NCBI RefSeq assembly: GCF_003576645.1
Contig: NC_044923.1
Coordinates: 9,764,118 to 9,828,117, forward strand
From: Ipomoea triloba
Lineage: Eukaryota; Streptophyta; Magnoliopsida; Solanales; Convolvulaceae
DNA length: 64,000 nucleotides
Reading direction: 5' to 3'
In this document: piece by piece, positions 8,890-20,231 of the stretch
Position numbering within the stretch: position 1 is the stretch's first letter
Layout: each line of letters opens with the position of its first letter
Translations under genes and position numbers: made by a program
Notes under the pieces: model-generated
Seen by the model: only the letters and a program-made list of their open reading frames with translations
Told to the model about the DNA's origin: nothing
Database searches by the model: none

Positions 8890-10732
8890 CTATTCATCCT
8901 CTGTCCCGGTAATATCTTCGATGACGATATTTTTTATGGGAACATTGGGAACATTGATGGTATTTACGTGGAAAAGGTCGGAAATGGAGGATATCTCACA
9001 GTCGATAGTAGCTCCATCGGCATCACCATCAACTTCATCAACGACATCTTTGTTAGTAGCAGCAGCATCAATAGCAGCTTCTTGGCACTTGGCATTTGGG
9101 TCGGGATTCTCCTCCATCACTGGCAAGCCAATGACCACTAGGTCGAAGTTGGGATCTTTCTCACGAAGCACCGGATAAATCTGTTGCTGCATGGTGTACA
9201 TTCCAAGATCAAATGTAACTTGAGATTCTGCCTCAATTGATTCTTGGCCTGTCTTAGTTTTTAAAAATTCCTTGGCATCCTCAGTAGTGCTCATGTACTC
9301 TTTCACGTCGTCTTTGAACTTGGTAGACCGCCTATAGGTCTCCTCCACTTCTTTAAGAGATGTAGCATGATGAGACTCCCTCAGCGTTGCAATAGTAGCA
9401 CGAGTCTTCTCGTGATCCTCTTGCTCTTGCTTCAACTTAGCTGTTAATATTGCGTGGTCTGCCTTTAGCTTCTCGAGCTCACCTTCACGTGCCACTAGAA
9501 GTTCCTGGATATTCTTTTTTTCCTCACGAGCCTTGGTGCATATTATTTCACACTGAGCATGCAAGACCTGTCCTTCCAGCATAAGAATAAAGTGAGAAGC
9601 GTTTACATATAAGTAGATGAACTTTCGAAGTAAACGACCAACCTCTAGCATGTGTTTGAGGTATCGCTCCTGTAGCACGGTCACTTCTTAGGCATCGAGG
9701 AATTGCAAATCTGCTGGAGGAGTAAAGCGTGAGGCAAACTCAACGGCATTGATACTCCCATTTATTATAGAAGCTCCAGGAGGCACGTCCGCGCCTAGTC
9801 GAATCAGGTTAGTCCGGGCATGTGGGTTCCGGATTGAAAAAGCTTCCCCTTTCTCGAGGGGCTGGGTAAAAGGGACAGAAGACCTGGCTGGCATGGAATT
9901 CAGGTTGGGAGACCCCTCCTCGGGCACTCCTATTGCTTGACTATTCTTTCCTTTCTTGTCCGTTTTGTTTTTTTTGGACGGCAGATTTTGTCCAACCAGC
10001 GATAAGTATCGATCCGCTCTCGAAGACATACCACTTGCGAAGCAAAAAGGGTTAGAGTAAACAATTAAGAAAAATAGTCAACCATCACAAACAGTAAAGC
10101 GATACCGGGTGAATCAAGGGCAGCTGGTCGAGTCCTCGAAAAACCCAACTTTCCGAGGTGGTGGACGACCTACCAACTGTAAATAGTGCTTGGAAAATGA
10201 TCAGTGTGGGTTCCACCCCCCTCTCTACACACGGAAAGAAAACCTGCAATTGCTTAATGGCCATTCGGAACAAGTTGGCCTGGGGTTATTTCATAGTAGT
10301 TTAGGAATTCCATAAGGAAGCGGTGAAGAGGAAACCTAAGCCCTAGCAGCATGGATAGAAGGTGAACTCCGAAGTATGTGTGAGGAGGATTCATAATAGT
10401 AGCACTAGGCTCAGGTATGAGAAGGCGAACGTTATGACACACATGACCTCGGGCATCCTCTAACTCTTGGGGATCTAATTGAGGTCGTATAAGCTATATA
10501 AGGGAGTTATCGAGGGGGGAATGCGAGGCCCCGTGCCTCTTCCTTTTTGGACGAGTTTTCCTCACTAGTGAATAAAGCGAAGAAGGGTCAAGATCATATG
10601 GAATAATGGAATATGGGGAAAATTCTTAAAAGAGGAGGAATGGTCATCATCATCATCATGAGGTGAATATTCCTCCTCATCATCAGAAGAAGAAGGAAGT
10701 TCGTCAACATCAATTGAATTTAGCATGTCCAT
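8890..10732 (-). pseudogene. Antisense additional ORF of the second Tat element (Transposase_28-like N-terminus, coiled coil)
   Basis: Minus-strand segments in order: an acidic Ser/Asp-rich start (ATG at 10732); a region with GLRFPLHRFLMEFLNYYEI and QLVPNG (10254-10442), continued by VERGVEP (10085-10273), as in the plant 'putative gypsy type transposon' family (Transposase_28); a Lys/Ser-rich segment (9688-10029); and a long Glu/Lys coiled coil plus C-terminal domain (8890-9684). The last domain shares spacing and residues with the antisense ORF at 474-977. Frameshifts and stops separate the segments, and an intron may account for some breaks. It lies between integrase and the expected 3' LTR, opposite to pol. 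The function is unknown. Confidence 0.7.
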
Positions 10733-10828
10733 TGTAAAATTAAAAAACTAACTTGGTTAGTGAACAAGGGGGAACCAACTTGCTAGCAAAACAAGGGAGC
10801 AAGCACTCAAAAAAAATAACTAACAGTA

Positions 10829-10960
10829 TACGGTCGAGGCCGGGCCTCGGCCTCTTGTGGCCGAGGCCGCACCTCGGTTGCCTGTTGGCCGAGGCCTGGC
10901 TAGGGTTTGAACAAAAAATGGCTAGGGTTTTGAAAAAACAAAAATCAAAACATATGGCCT
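10829..10960. repeat. GC-rich palindromic repeat block, right
   Basis: Repeats of GGCCGAGGCC and CCTCGGCC words like those at 8591-8752, upstream of the antisense frame's start. This could be part of its promoter region or of a tandem-repeat untranslated region. Confidence 0.65.
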
Positions 10961-11369
10961 CGGCCACAAAAACAATTTTAAAAAAAAGCTATGGGAAAAG
11001 AAACGTACTAGGTAAAGTGTGGAGGCAGGATTGAAGGGGATATTAAAAAACAAAAAAACTAAAGGGGATGAGTTTTTATACAAAAACAAAAGACATATAA
11101 TAGGAAGGGAAATTATGGGGAATTATGGTGAAGATTAGGAAATATTTTCAAAGATAAAGAGGAGATCATGAGATTTCCTATCCTATCTAAAAGATTCATG
11201 CCTAATACAAGTTACTACTCCCAAGCTACCTCGATCACTCTCGCTAGCTAGGGAGTGGGGACAGGGGAGCTGGTGACAAGGTAATTGGGTAAGTACCCGA
11301 CCTGGAATGTGATACGTGTTAGCACATAAGAAAATAATTATTTTGTTGAGAAAGATTGTAAAATCATTA
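10961..11369. other. Unassigned sequence
   Basis: About 400 bp with no gene recognised. It probably includes the eroded 3' end of the second Tat element. No LTR boundary could be fixed. Confidence 0.5.
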
Positions 11370-11810
11370 TAATTACTTCTCTCCCCCGGTGTAACGGGTG
11401 GTTGTTTAACTTCCTAAGCATGTCTGCCTTCTTGTGGTTCGGGTCAGGTGCTGCTCAATTACTCTGTCAATGGTAATACAATTCCTATTCGTACTACAAT
11501 TGTACATTAAAATATGGTAATACAAATCGTAATACAATATATACTTTCCTACTTTCCTATCCGTAATACAATTCTAAATTAAAATTACTAATCGTAATAA
11601 TACAGTACATATACTTCCCTGCAACATAATATTGTAAAATATGGTAATACAATTCATATTCGTATTACAATTCTACATTAAAGAAACTAAATTGAAATGT
11701 CTAGCCCTATATTTTAAGTAATTATGTAATTAATGATGATCGAGGGGTGTCTTGTCTTCTTCTCGGTTCTAGCTCTGCTTTCTTCTCTCCTAACTACCTA
11801 TAAATACCGG
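11370..11810 (-). repeat. LTR fragment, outer (U3) part
   Basis: About 440 bp closely match 25238-25672 in the same orientation (shared blocks around GGTGTAACGGGTGG, GGGTCAGGTGCTGCTC and CCTATAAATACCGG). In the right copy this sequence is the part of an LTR farthest from a minus-strand gag, so this is taken as the same LTR part. Similarity stops on the left near 11370 and on the right near 11810. Confidence 0.65.
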
Positions 11811-12189
11811 GAGACTTCACAGACTTCTGCAACTCATATAAACACTAATAATCCATCTCTCTACTGGTTATACGTACATGTATATAAACTTCCAGAATTT
11901 CCCTTCCTCTCCCTCTCACTCTCACAGTCGATCGTCCCATCTCTCTTTCCTGTCGATTTGTTGTTTCTCCGTCACCATTTCCGGCGGTGTTTGTGGTTGG
12001 CAGTGTGGTTAGAAGTAGAGATGGCGAAGCTGATGTTGAAAGATGGTGATAATGGAATAATGAATTCTGGATCGATGATGATGATATTATTTTATATGCT
12101 GTTGCGAATGATCTTGGCGCACAGAAGCATACAAACAATGATGATAAAGGATTATGGATCATGATATGGTGATTTGTTTTATGATTGGG
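11811..12189. other. Unassigned sequence with CT-rich leader-like stretch
   Basis: CT-rich sequence at 11890-11990 resembles an untranslated leader, and a short frame with ATG at 12021 runs about 140 bp. No homology was recognised. From about 12010 to 12560 the sequence is rich in GAT/ATG triplets. Confidence 0.35.
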
Positions 12190-13790
12190 TGATTGATGAG
12201 CTAATAATGAGGTCATTCACGAGGTAAGGATTAAATTTAGCTTACTAATATTAAATTGAGGTTTCTGATGATATTGGTTTATAATAATAATCTAAGTAAA
12301 GATGATAAGGTTTAGTGGTGATGATTTCAGCAGTATTAGTAATGATAATAATATTATTATCATAATTATAATAACAATGGTAATTATAAGTTGATGATGA
12401 TGGGTGATAATTATTGAATGAAGATGATGAAAATGATGAAAATAAACATACTAGATGAATGTTGATACAGATGATGATGAAATGAATATATATTATAAAG
12501 ATATGGATTAGGATGAAATGATAATGGGATGATGATGATTTTGATTATTATTATTATTATTATAATATTAGTAATAGTTATTATATTAGATTTGATTGGT
12601 TTACAAGTTCATTATCGAAGTGGCTATGGTGCTATTAAGTATTGATAAGAATTTTGGTTTTCGATGGTAAGTTTTCACGTTCATCAAAACTATCATTTTT
12701 CCCGAGTAATGTATGTATTGATAGTATATGATATATGTTATTCATGTGAACATAAGTACATTTATTGATAAATGGTAACATTGTGAGTCTAATTCTCGAG
12801 ATATCGAGAACGGGTTTCGACGTGTCGAGCCCGTGTGTTGAGTAAAAGTGTGGCTTGAAAATTTTTGGTGTAATATTCATATGGTGAAATTATATTATTG
12901 TATTGTGAATTATATTTATTGTGCAGAATTTATATATGATCATTGTGGAGAAATTATGTGTTGAAATTTTTTCCATATATTGGATTAATTATTATGTTGG
13001 GAAAATTACCCATATTAGTGAAATATATATCTTTAAAAAAAAATTATGTCTTGAAGAAAATACACGATTTGATGAAGCCACAAAATTGTGAGGTGTTCAG
13101 GAGAGACTGTTCACTAGGGGCTATTCACTACCCAGAGGCTTGAAATCTGATGGGTGTGTACACAAATGTTATGATTCAGGTTCGAAATTGATAATTAAGA
13201 GGTAGCTAAGATGGCTACTAGGGATCATATACTACTCATGGGCTTGGAATCCCCTAGGGATGTACACATAGGTGGTAGTTCAGTTTCTAACTATGGATTT
13301 TTTATAAGAGTATTTATTTTCCTTGAATATATATGATACTGGAACTTGAAGTATTCTCCACATATAAATACATATATTATTATGAAAATCCAATTATGGA
13401 AGAATTTTGGAAATAAGTATATGAGTTTTGAAAATATAAAATCCAAGCCCTTATTTTACGGGGTGAAGTGATGCTTACTTAGCTTATGCTAATTTTTGGA
13501 TACAATGTGTTTTTTTTGTGTGAAATTATTTTTACAGGTGAACATGGATGAAAATTAGAGAAGAATTCAAGTTGTGAAGAATAAAGTCTAAGAATAAACT
13601 CTGTGAAGATTTATTATTTTTGAGAAATTTTATGGTTGTATAGTTATTTCCATTTACTGGATTAAGTTGGACTTGAGTTGAGTTTGTTGGATTTTGTAAT
13701 ATTAGCCTTAGCGTTTGGGTATAGAAGAGATACTTGAGCGTGGCGGTAAAACCCATTTTCTTTTGGTTAAATGTTTAAGCGTAAGCATTC
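12190..13790 (-). repeat. Diverged Tekay-type LTR, reverse orientation
   Basis: Several blocks are reverse-complement matches to the solo LTR at 18177-20226. Examples are the GGGGTGAA...TTACTTAGCTTATGC block (13455-13495 versus 16700-16740), the GTGTGTTGAGTAAA block near 12832, and the GGCGGTAA-ACCCATTTTC block near 13742. The outer end is eroded, and no target duplication was found. Confidence 0.6.
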
Positions 13791-13869
13791 TGAATGAATT
13801 TTAAATTGAAAAAAAAAACATTAGTCTAAATTTAGTCTTGAAAAGCAGGGACTAACCTGAAATGCAGGT

Positions 13870-14090
13870 AGACAAGCAGGCGTAGGGAAGTCAAACGGCC
13901 ACCCATTACACAAGCGCGACACATTGGAGAAAAGTTACTCCAACGGCTCCTCATCGTTATTATCTGCACTTAGTATAGACATTAAGTGTCCGTTACATTC
14001 ACAGAATAGTCGTTGTAGGTATAGGTATAAAGAGAGAATCCTGTTGTAGGGGGAGGACACCAAGATGAGCAGTTACAACGGATAGAAGGG
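13870..14090 (+). repeat. LTR fragment of the gag-bearing gypsy family
   Basis: The reverse complement of 13880-14060 matches 25110-25250, including the GGAGCCGTTG block and the TATA-containing GGTATA segment. The orientation fits a plus-strand element whose gag begins just to the right. Confidence 0.55.
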
Positions 14091-14219
14091 ATGTGTGAGT
14101 TTGGATGGCCAGTTTCGCGTCAGTCCACGACGCTAAAGCAAACCCCAAATTTGCAGGAGGAAGTGGTAGAGCGACTACAAAAGAAAATAGAGGAACTAGA
14201 GAAGAAAATGGAGGCAACC
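14091..14219 (+). pseudogene. Gag fragment, 5' part, interrupted by hAT insertion
   Basis: A frame with a Glu/Lys coiled coil (EEVVERLQKKIEELEKKME) runs up to 14219, where the hAT end begins. It resumes in frame at 24254 on the other side of the 10-kb insertion, with Tat-like gag residues. Confidence 0.6.
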
Positions 14220-14726
14220 TAGAGCTGTCAAAACGGGGCCTAACCCGTCGGGTTGGTCCCGTTTAACCCGTATTTTAGATGGGTTAGGTTAGAGAATTTC
14301 TAACCCGGCCCGTTTTCAACCTGACCTGTATAACCCGTGTGGGAGTACGGGTTATACAGGTTGGCACGTGGGTTATACAGGCCAACCCGTATAACCCATA
14401 TTCCCACCCATACCAATCCCCTACCCTCAAATTTGTTGTGTAATTAGGTATTGTATTAATATTTTAAAATGTTGTTAATAAGACTTTGATTAGTATGTTA
14501 CATGTAAATTATATTAGTATGAAATATAAATTAAATTATATATATATATAGAGTACGTACCTACATACTTTAAATACTTTAAATAGCATATTAACATATA
14601 TGTTGGTGAATTGCTATGTTCAAAACTTCAAATGATATATATATCCACATTAGTACATGCGTACAACGAACATAAACAAAAGAGTACGTATACTGTATAC
14701 ATAACAACAGAGTGCGTATATGTATG

Positions 14727-14774
<48 letters not shown>

Positions 14775-14789
14775 TACAAGAAAAATGCA

Positions 14790-16215
14790 CATAGACAACA
14801 TTAAAACGACAACATTGAAACGACAACAGTTTTTGACTAAAGTGTTGTCTTTTGTGTAAAAGACAACAATTTAAGACAAAACCGTTGTCTTTGACGCAAC
14901 ACTTTTATTAAAGACAACGGGTTTTACCGAACCGTTGTCTTTAGTATGTTGTCTTTGTGCATTTTATCAAAAGACAACACCGCAAAGACAACGGTTTTTA
15001 AAAATCGTTGTCTATGTGCATTTTTTTTAAATAAAAGACAACGGTTTTATTTACCGTTGTCGTTGGTGTGTTGTCTTTAATCGCACTTGAATACACAACA
15101 CTACAAACACTACAGTTTTGATAAAACCGTTGTCTTTACGCAATTTTTTTAAAAAACGACAATGGTTTTATTTAACTATTGTCGTTTGTGTGTTGTCTTT
15201 AAGCACACTTAAATAGACAACACTTCAACAACAACGGTTTATTAAAACCGTTGTCTTTGTGCACCCATTTTTATTTTTAGACAACGGTTGTATAAACCGT
15301 TGTTGTTGGTGTATTGTCTTTAAGCACACTTGAATAGACAACACTTCAACGACAACGGATTATTAAAACCGTTGTCTTTGTGCACCCGTTTTTACTTTTA
15401 GACAACTTTTGTATTTAATGTAACACTTACCACTATTACATTATTATAATATTGGTAGATATTATAATAATAAAGGTAATATATTATTTTGGTGCATTAC
15501 TTCCATATAATCATTAGTTAATTAAGGTAAATAACTAATGGTGATTGTAAGAGTAATTAGGGAAGGGATACATTACCATATTGATGGCATATGGATAGTA
15601 TAAATAGAGCCCTTTGGTCCTCTCACTGCTTAACGATTCATTCCTCATACACCATCAAGAGAGGGTTGAGAAAGTGAGAGAAACACTACTGTTACTCTGT
15701 TGCAGCAGTCCCGTGATTACACAACCTTCTTCAATTGGAAGCTATGGCTGGAGGTTAGTATTTTATTAGATCCGTATATCACGTGTTTATGTTATTATGT
15801 TATTACGTGATTTATAAGCTTACATTTAACCGTTGTTGTTGGTGTGTTGTCTTTAAGCACACTTGAATAGACAACACTTCAACGACAACGGTTTATTAAA
15901 ATCGTTATCTTTGTGCACCCGTTTTTATTTTTAGACAACGATTGTATTTAACCGTTGTTGTTGGTGTGTTGTCTTTAAACACACTTGAATAGACAACACT
16001 TCAACGACAACGGGTTATTAAAATCGTTGTCTTTGTGCACCCGTTTTTATTTTTAGACAACGATTGTATTTAACCGTTGTTGTCAGTGTGTTGTCTTTGT
16101 GAGTTTTTTTTTTAAGACGACGATTTTATTTAGCTGTTTTCGATAGTGTGTTGTTATTAAACTTAAAACCGTTGTCTATGTGCATTTCGGGTTTTATTTA
16201 GACAACCGTTTTATG
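14790..16215. repeat. CACTA left subterminal repeats
   Basis: Many direct and inverted copies of ACAACGGTTTT and AAAACCGTTGTCTTTG, spaced tens of bases apart. Part is repeated at 17640-18040 within the tandem duplication. Confidence 0.9.
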
Positions 16216-19119
16216 TAAAATGAATGAAAATTGTTACCAACATAAATTGAACCTATAACCTTCCTTAAACAACATACACCCTTATCCACCAAGCAATTAT
16301 ATCAATTGGTTATTCAAGCGCTGCTTAATATATTTATTCCTTCAGTTATGGGTAATGTAACACCCCAATTTTCAAACCTTAACTTTATTACAAAATCCCA
16401 ATAATATATTGCGGAAGCTTACACATCTAACCAGCAGAAAATGGGTGTTACCGCCACACCTAGAGTGAATTCTATCACCTCTTTGACAAACTCCACTCTA
16501 AGTGCACAGGCTAAACTTACAACATCAAAATACATCCAAAGTCCAACTTAATATAAGGAAGTAATTATACAACCAAAATTTCCTCCAAATAATAAAATCC
16601 TCCAAATGCCTACTCCTCAAATGGACTAATCTCAACCTCACTTCCATCCTATTCATGTTCACCTGCAAAAATCATTTTAACACAAAAACGAAGGGGTGTA
16701 TATCCCAAAATTAGCATAAGCTAAGTAAGTTCCATTTCACCCCGAAAAATATAGGCTTGGGTTTTATCATTTATCTCATAATATACTTTTCCAAAATAAT
16801 GTGGAGATATACTTTTCCCAAAATAACATATTTGTCAAGTGGGATTAAATACCAAGTTGGGGATACAACCCACACCAATACTCAATCAATAGGACCGCAA
16901 CCCTAGGTTCTCATATCAATAGCAAATAGAACCGCAGCCCTAAGTGCTCATAATAATCTGGACCGCAGCCCATTTCCGGCTCAGACCGGTAGCAAGTATT
17001 CTTATCCTCCAAGACTAAATATGTACATATAATTTCCAAAATATATCATTTCTTCATAATAAATATTTTCTTCAAAAATATATAATTTCTCAAGACATAT
17101 TTTTCTCCACAATAATTCATTCCATAAGAATATATCATTCTTAGTACATATATGTACATAACACCAAAATTCCAAGCCAAGCATTTACTCAACACACGGG
17201 TTTGACCCGTAAAAATCAATTCTCGATAATTCGAGAATCATACACATATTATGCAATGCACTTGTGATCACATGAACATTATTATGCACATAATTTGTNA
17301 TATATTATTTTGGTGCATTACTTCCATATAATCATTAGTTAATTAAGGTAAATAACTAATGGTGATTGTAAGAGTAATTAGGGAAGGGATACATTACCAT
17401 ATTGATGGCATATGGATAGTATAAATAGAGCCCTTTGGTCCTCTCACTGCTTAACGATTCATTCCTCATACACCATCAAGAGAGGGTTGAGAAAGTGAGA
17501 GAAACACTACTGTTACTCTGTTGCAGCAGTCCCGTGATTACACAACCTTCTTCAATTGGAAGCTATGGCTGGAGGTTAGTATTTTATTAGATCCGTATAT
17601 CACGTGTTTATGTTATTATGTTATTACGTGATTTATAAGCTTACATTTAACCGTTGTTGTTGGTGTGTTGTCTTTAAGCACACTTGAATAGACAACACTT
17701 CAACGACAACGGTTTATTAAAATCGTTATCTTTGTGCACCCGTTTTTATTTTTAGACAACGATTGTATTTAACCGTTGTTGTTGGTGTGTTGTCTTTAAA
17801 CACACTTGAATAGACAACACTTCAACGACAACGGGTTATTAAAATCGTTGTCTTTGTGCACCCGTTTTTATTTTTAGACAACGATTGTATTTAACCGTTG
17901 TTGTCAGTGTGTTGTCTTTGTGAGTTTTTTTTTTAAGACGACGATTTTATTTAGCTGTTTTCGATAGTGTGTTGTTATTAAACTTAAAACCGTTGTCTAT
18001 GTGCATTTCGGGTTTTATTTAGACAACCGTTTTATGTAAAATGAATGAAAATTGTTACCAACATAAATTGAACCTATAACCTTCCTTAAACAACATACAC
18101 CCTTATCCACCAAGCAATTATATCAATTGGTTATTCAAGCGCTGCTTAATATATTTATTCCTTCAGTTATGGGTAATGTAACACCCCAATTTTCAAACCT
18201 TAACTTTATTACAAAATCCCAATAATATATTGCGGAAGCTTACACATCTAACCAGCAGAAAATGGGTGTTACCGCCACACCTAGAGTGAATTCTATCACC
18301 TCTTTGACAAACTCCACTCTAAGTGCACAGGCTAAACTTACAACATCAAAATACATCCAAAGTCCAACTTAATATAAGGAAGTAATTATACAACCAAAAT
18401 TTCCTCCAAATAATAAAATCCTCCAAATGCCTACTCCTCAAATGGACTAATCTCAACCTCACTTCCATCCTATTCATGTTCACCTGCAAAAATCATTTTA
18501 ACACAAAAACGAAGGGGTGTATATCCCAAAATTAGCATAAGCTAAGTAAGTTCCATTTCACCCCGAAAAATATAGGCTTGGGTTTTATCATTTATCTCAT
18601 AATATACTTTTCCAAAATAATGTGGAGATATACTTTTCCCAAAATAACATATTTGTCAAGTGGGATTAAATACCAAGTTGGGGATACAACCCACACCAAT
18701 ACTCAATCAATAGGACCGCAACCCTAGGTTCTCATATCAATAGCAAATAGAACCGCAGCCCTAAGTGCTCATAATAATCTGGACCGCAGCCCATTTCCGG
18801 CTCAGACCGGTAGCAAGTATTCTTATCCTCCAAGACTAAATATGTACATATAATTTCCAAAATATATCATTTCTTCATAATAAATATTTTCTTCAAAAAT
18901 ATATAATTTCTCAAGACATATTTTTCTCCACAATAATTCATTCCATAAGAATATATCATTCTTAGTACATATATGTACATAACACCAAAATTCCAAGCCA
19001 AGCATTTACTCAACACACGGGTTTGACCCGTAAAAATCAATTCTCGATAATTCGAGAATCATACACATATTATGCAATGCACTTGTGATCACATGAACAT
19101 CATAATGCACATAATTTTG
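15479..19119. repeat. 1,821-bp tandem duplication with a single N at the joint
   Basis: 15479-17298 and 17300-19119 appear almost identical at a constant offset of 1,821 bp, except for the last ~25 bases. The joint is a single N at 17299. This points to a gap-closing or haplotype artefact, or a very recent duplication. Confidence 0.92.
16356..17298 (+). repeat. Truncated copy of Tekay-type LTR (first duplication copy)
   Basis: Starts TGTAACACCCC at 16356, preceded by GGTAA, and runs without its 3' part to the N at 17299. It is the first copy of the LTR start found at 18177. Confidence 0.8.
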
Positions 19120-20226
19120 CAAAACACATAATTTTGATATCATATCATATCATATATCAATATACATATATATGGGGTAAATAATAATTTTAGTGAACAT
19201 GAAATCTTACCCTTGAAGACCAAAACTCTCATCAACACTTAATGGGATTCTAGCCACTTGATAAGAAACTTGAGAGGCTAGATTTTCCTTCAAACCCTTT
19301 AAACATCAATAGCTAAATCCTCTCCTTTACTCAATTCTTTCACCAAAATCCCTAGGCAAAACATACCACCATAACAAGAATTTTAAGAAATCTTAACCTA
19401 TAGCTAGGTTCTAGGGAAGAAAACAAAGCTTTTAACCGAATAAAAATGGAATTTTACGGAATAGATGATGATCTTGTGAAGAAATTGGCTATGAAGCTTC
19501 TTGAACTCAAGGAAGAAGATGAAGAATTTTCCTCTCCTTTTTCCTCTCTAAATTCCGGCCAAATGGATATGGAATGAAGAAAATGGGAGATCAAGTCTCC
19601 TTTTATAGCAACACTTTAGGGATGAAGAAACTTGGAGATCAAGCTACATTGTTTCTTATAAGGTAAGAAATAAGAAACTTTGAGATCAAGTTTCCATTTT
19701 GATCATCTTCAAAAATATTTAAATAATAACATGTGGTGTAGGGAGTTGCCAAGTGTCACATTTTTGTGGTGGGTAAGGGAAAATATCTTCGGTTAGACTG
19801 TTCGGGATTAAATCAGATATAGTTTCGGTGGAAAATAATTTAAATAGGAAGAATTTTGAAACCAAAATTATTTTGAAAATAATCCCGTCACTAATTTGAA
19901 AAATCGGATAATTTTTGGTATATCGCGAAATACTGCGATACAAGGGTCAGAATAAATAATTTTCTCTCTTACGGGCTAATTTAATCAATCACGTAGGAAG
20001 TTCAAGCTTAATAGTATAGTGCCTACTAATTCATTCCCTAGGACAATCGGGACCGAACACATACTTTAAAAATCCTTACGGTTCACTAGGAAGTTCAAGC
20101 TTAATAGTATAGTGCCTACTAATTCATTCCCTATGACAATCGGGACCGAACACATACTTTAAAAATCCTTACGGTTCGTGACCGGTACGTATGTTCGCAG
20201 CTTATTGGAATGAGTGAGGGGTTACA
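18177..20226 (+). repeat. Tekay-type (chromovirus) solo LTR
   Basis: A 2,050-bp segment begins TGTAACACCCC and ends GGGGTTACA, the usual ends of Tekay/Del LTRs. It is flanked by a perfect 5-bp target duplication GGTAA (18172-18176 and 20227-20231). No internal region is present, so it arose by LTR-LTR recombination. It contains a ~66-bp internal tandem repeat near 20000-20140. Confidence 0.88.
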
Positions 20227-20231
20227 GGTAA

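Larger units (their letters stand above)
7901..11060 (+). mobile_element. Second Tat-lineage element, 5' truncated, plus strand
   Basis: Integrase C-terminal coding sequence (to 8460), a GC-rich palindromic block, an antisense coiled-coil frame (8890-10732, minus) and a second GC-rich block occur in the same order as in the element at 1-7900 but mirrored. The left end is cut exactly at the outer edge of the first element's LTR, which suggests that element inserted here. The right boundary and 3' LTR were not recognised, so the end coordinate is approximate. Confidence 0.65.

Noticed and set aside
11733..12164. 143-residue frame as an expressed gene with a TATA box at 11800
   Set aside because: The TATA-like word belongs to the LTR repeat shared with 25650, and the frame has no recognisable domain.
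14790..16215. Repeated ACAACGGTT units as a satellite or CRISPR array
   Set aside because: They are in both orientations, irregularly spaced and next to CACTA ends, so they are subterminal repeats of the transposon.
17002..19005. Two identical 60-residue frames as a duplicated gene pair
   Set aside because: They lie inside the LTR copies of the 1,821-bp duplication and read against the LTR; they are chance frames.
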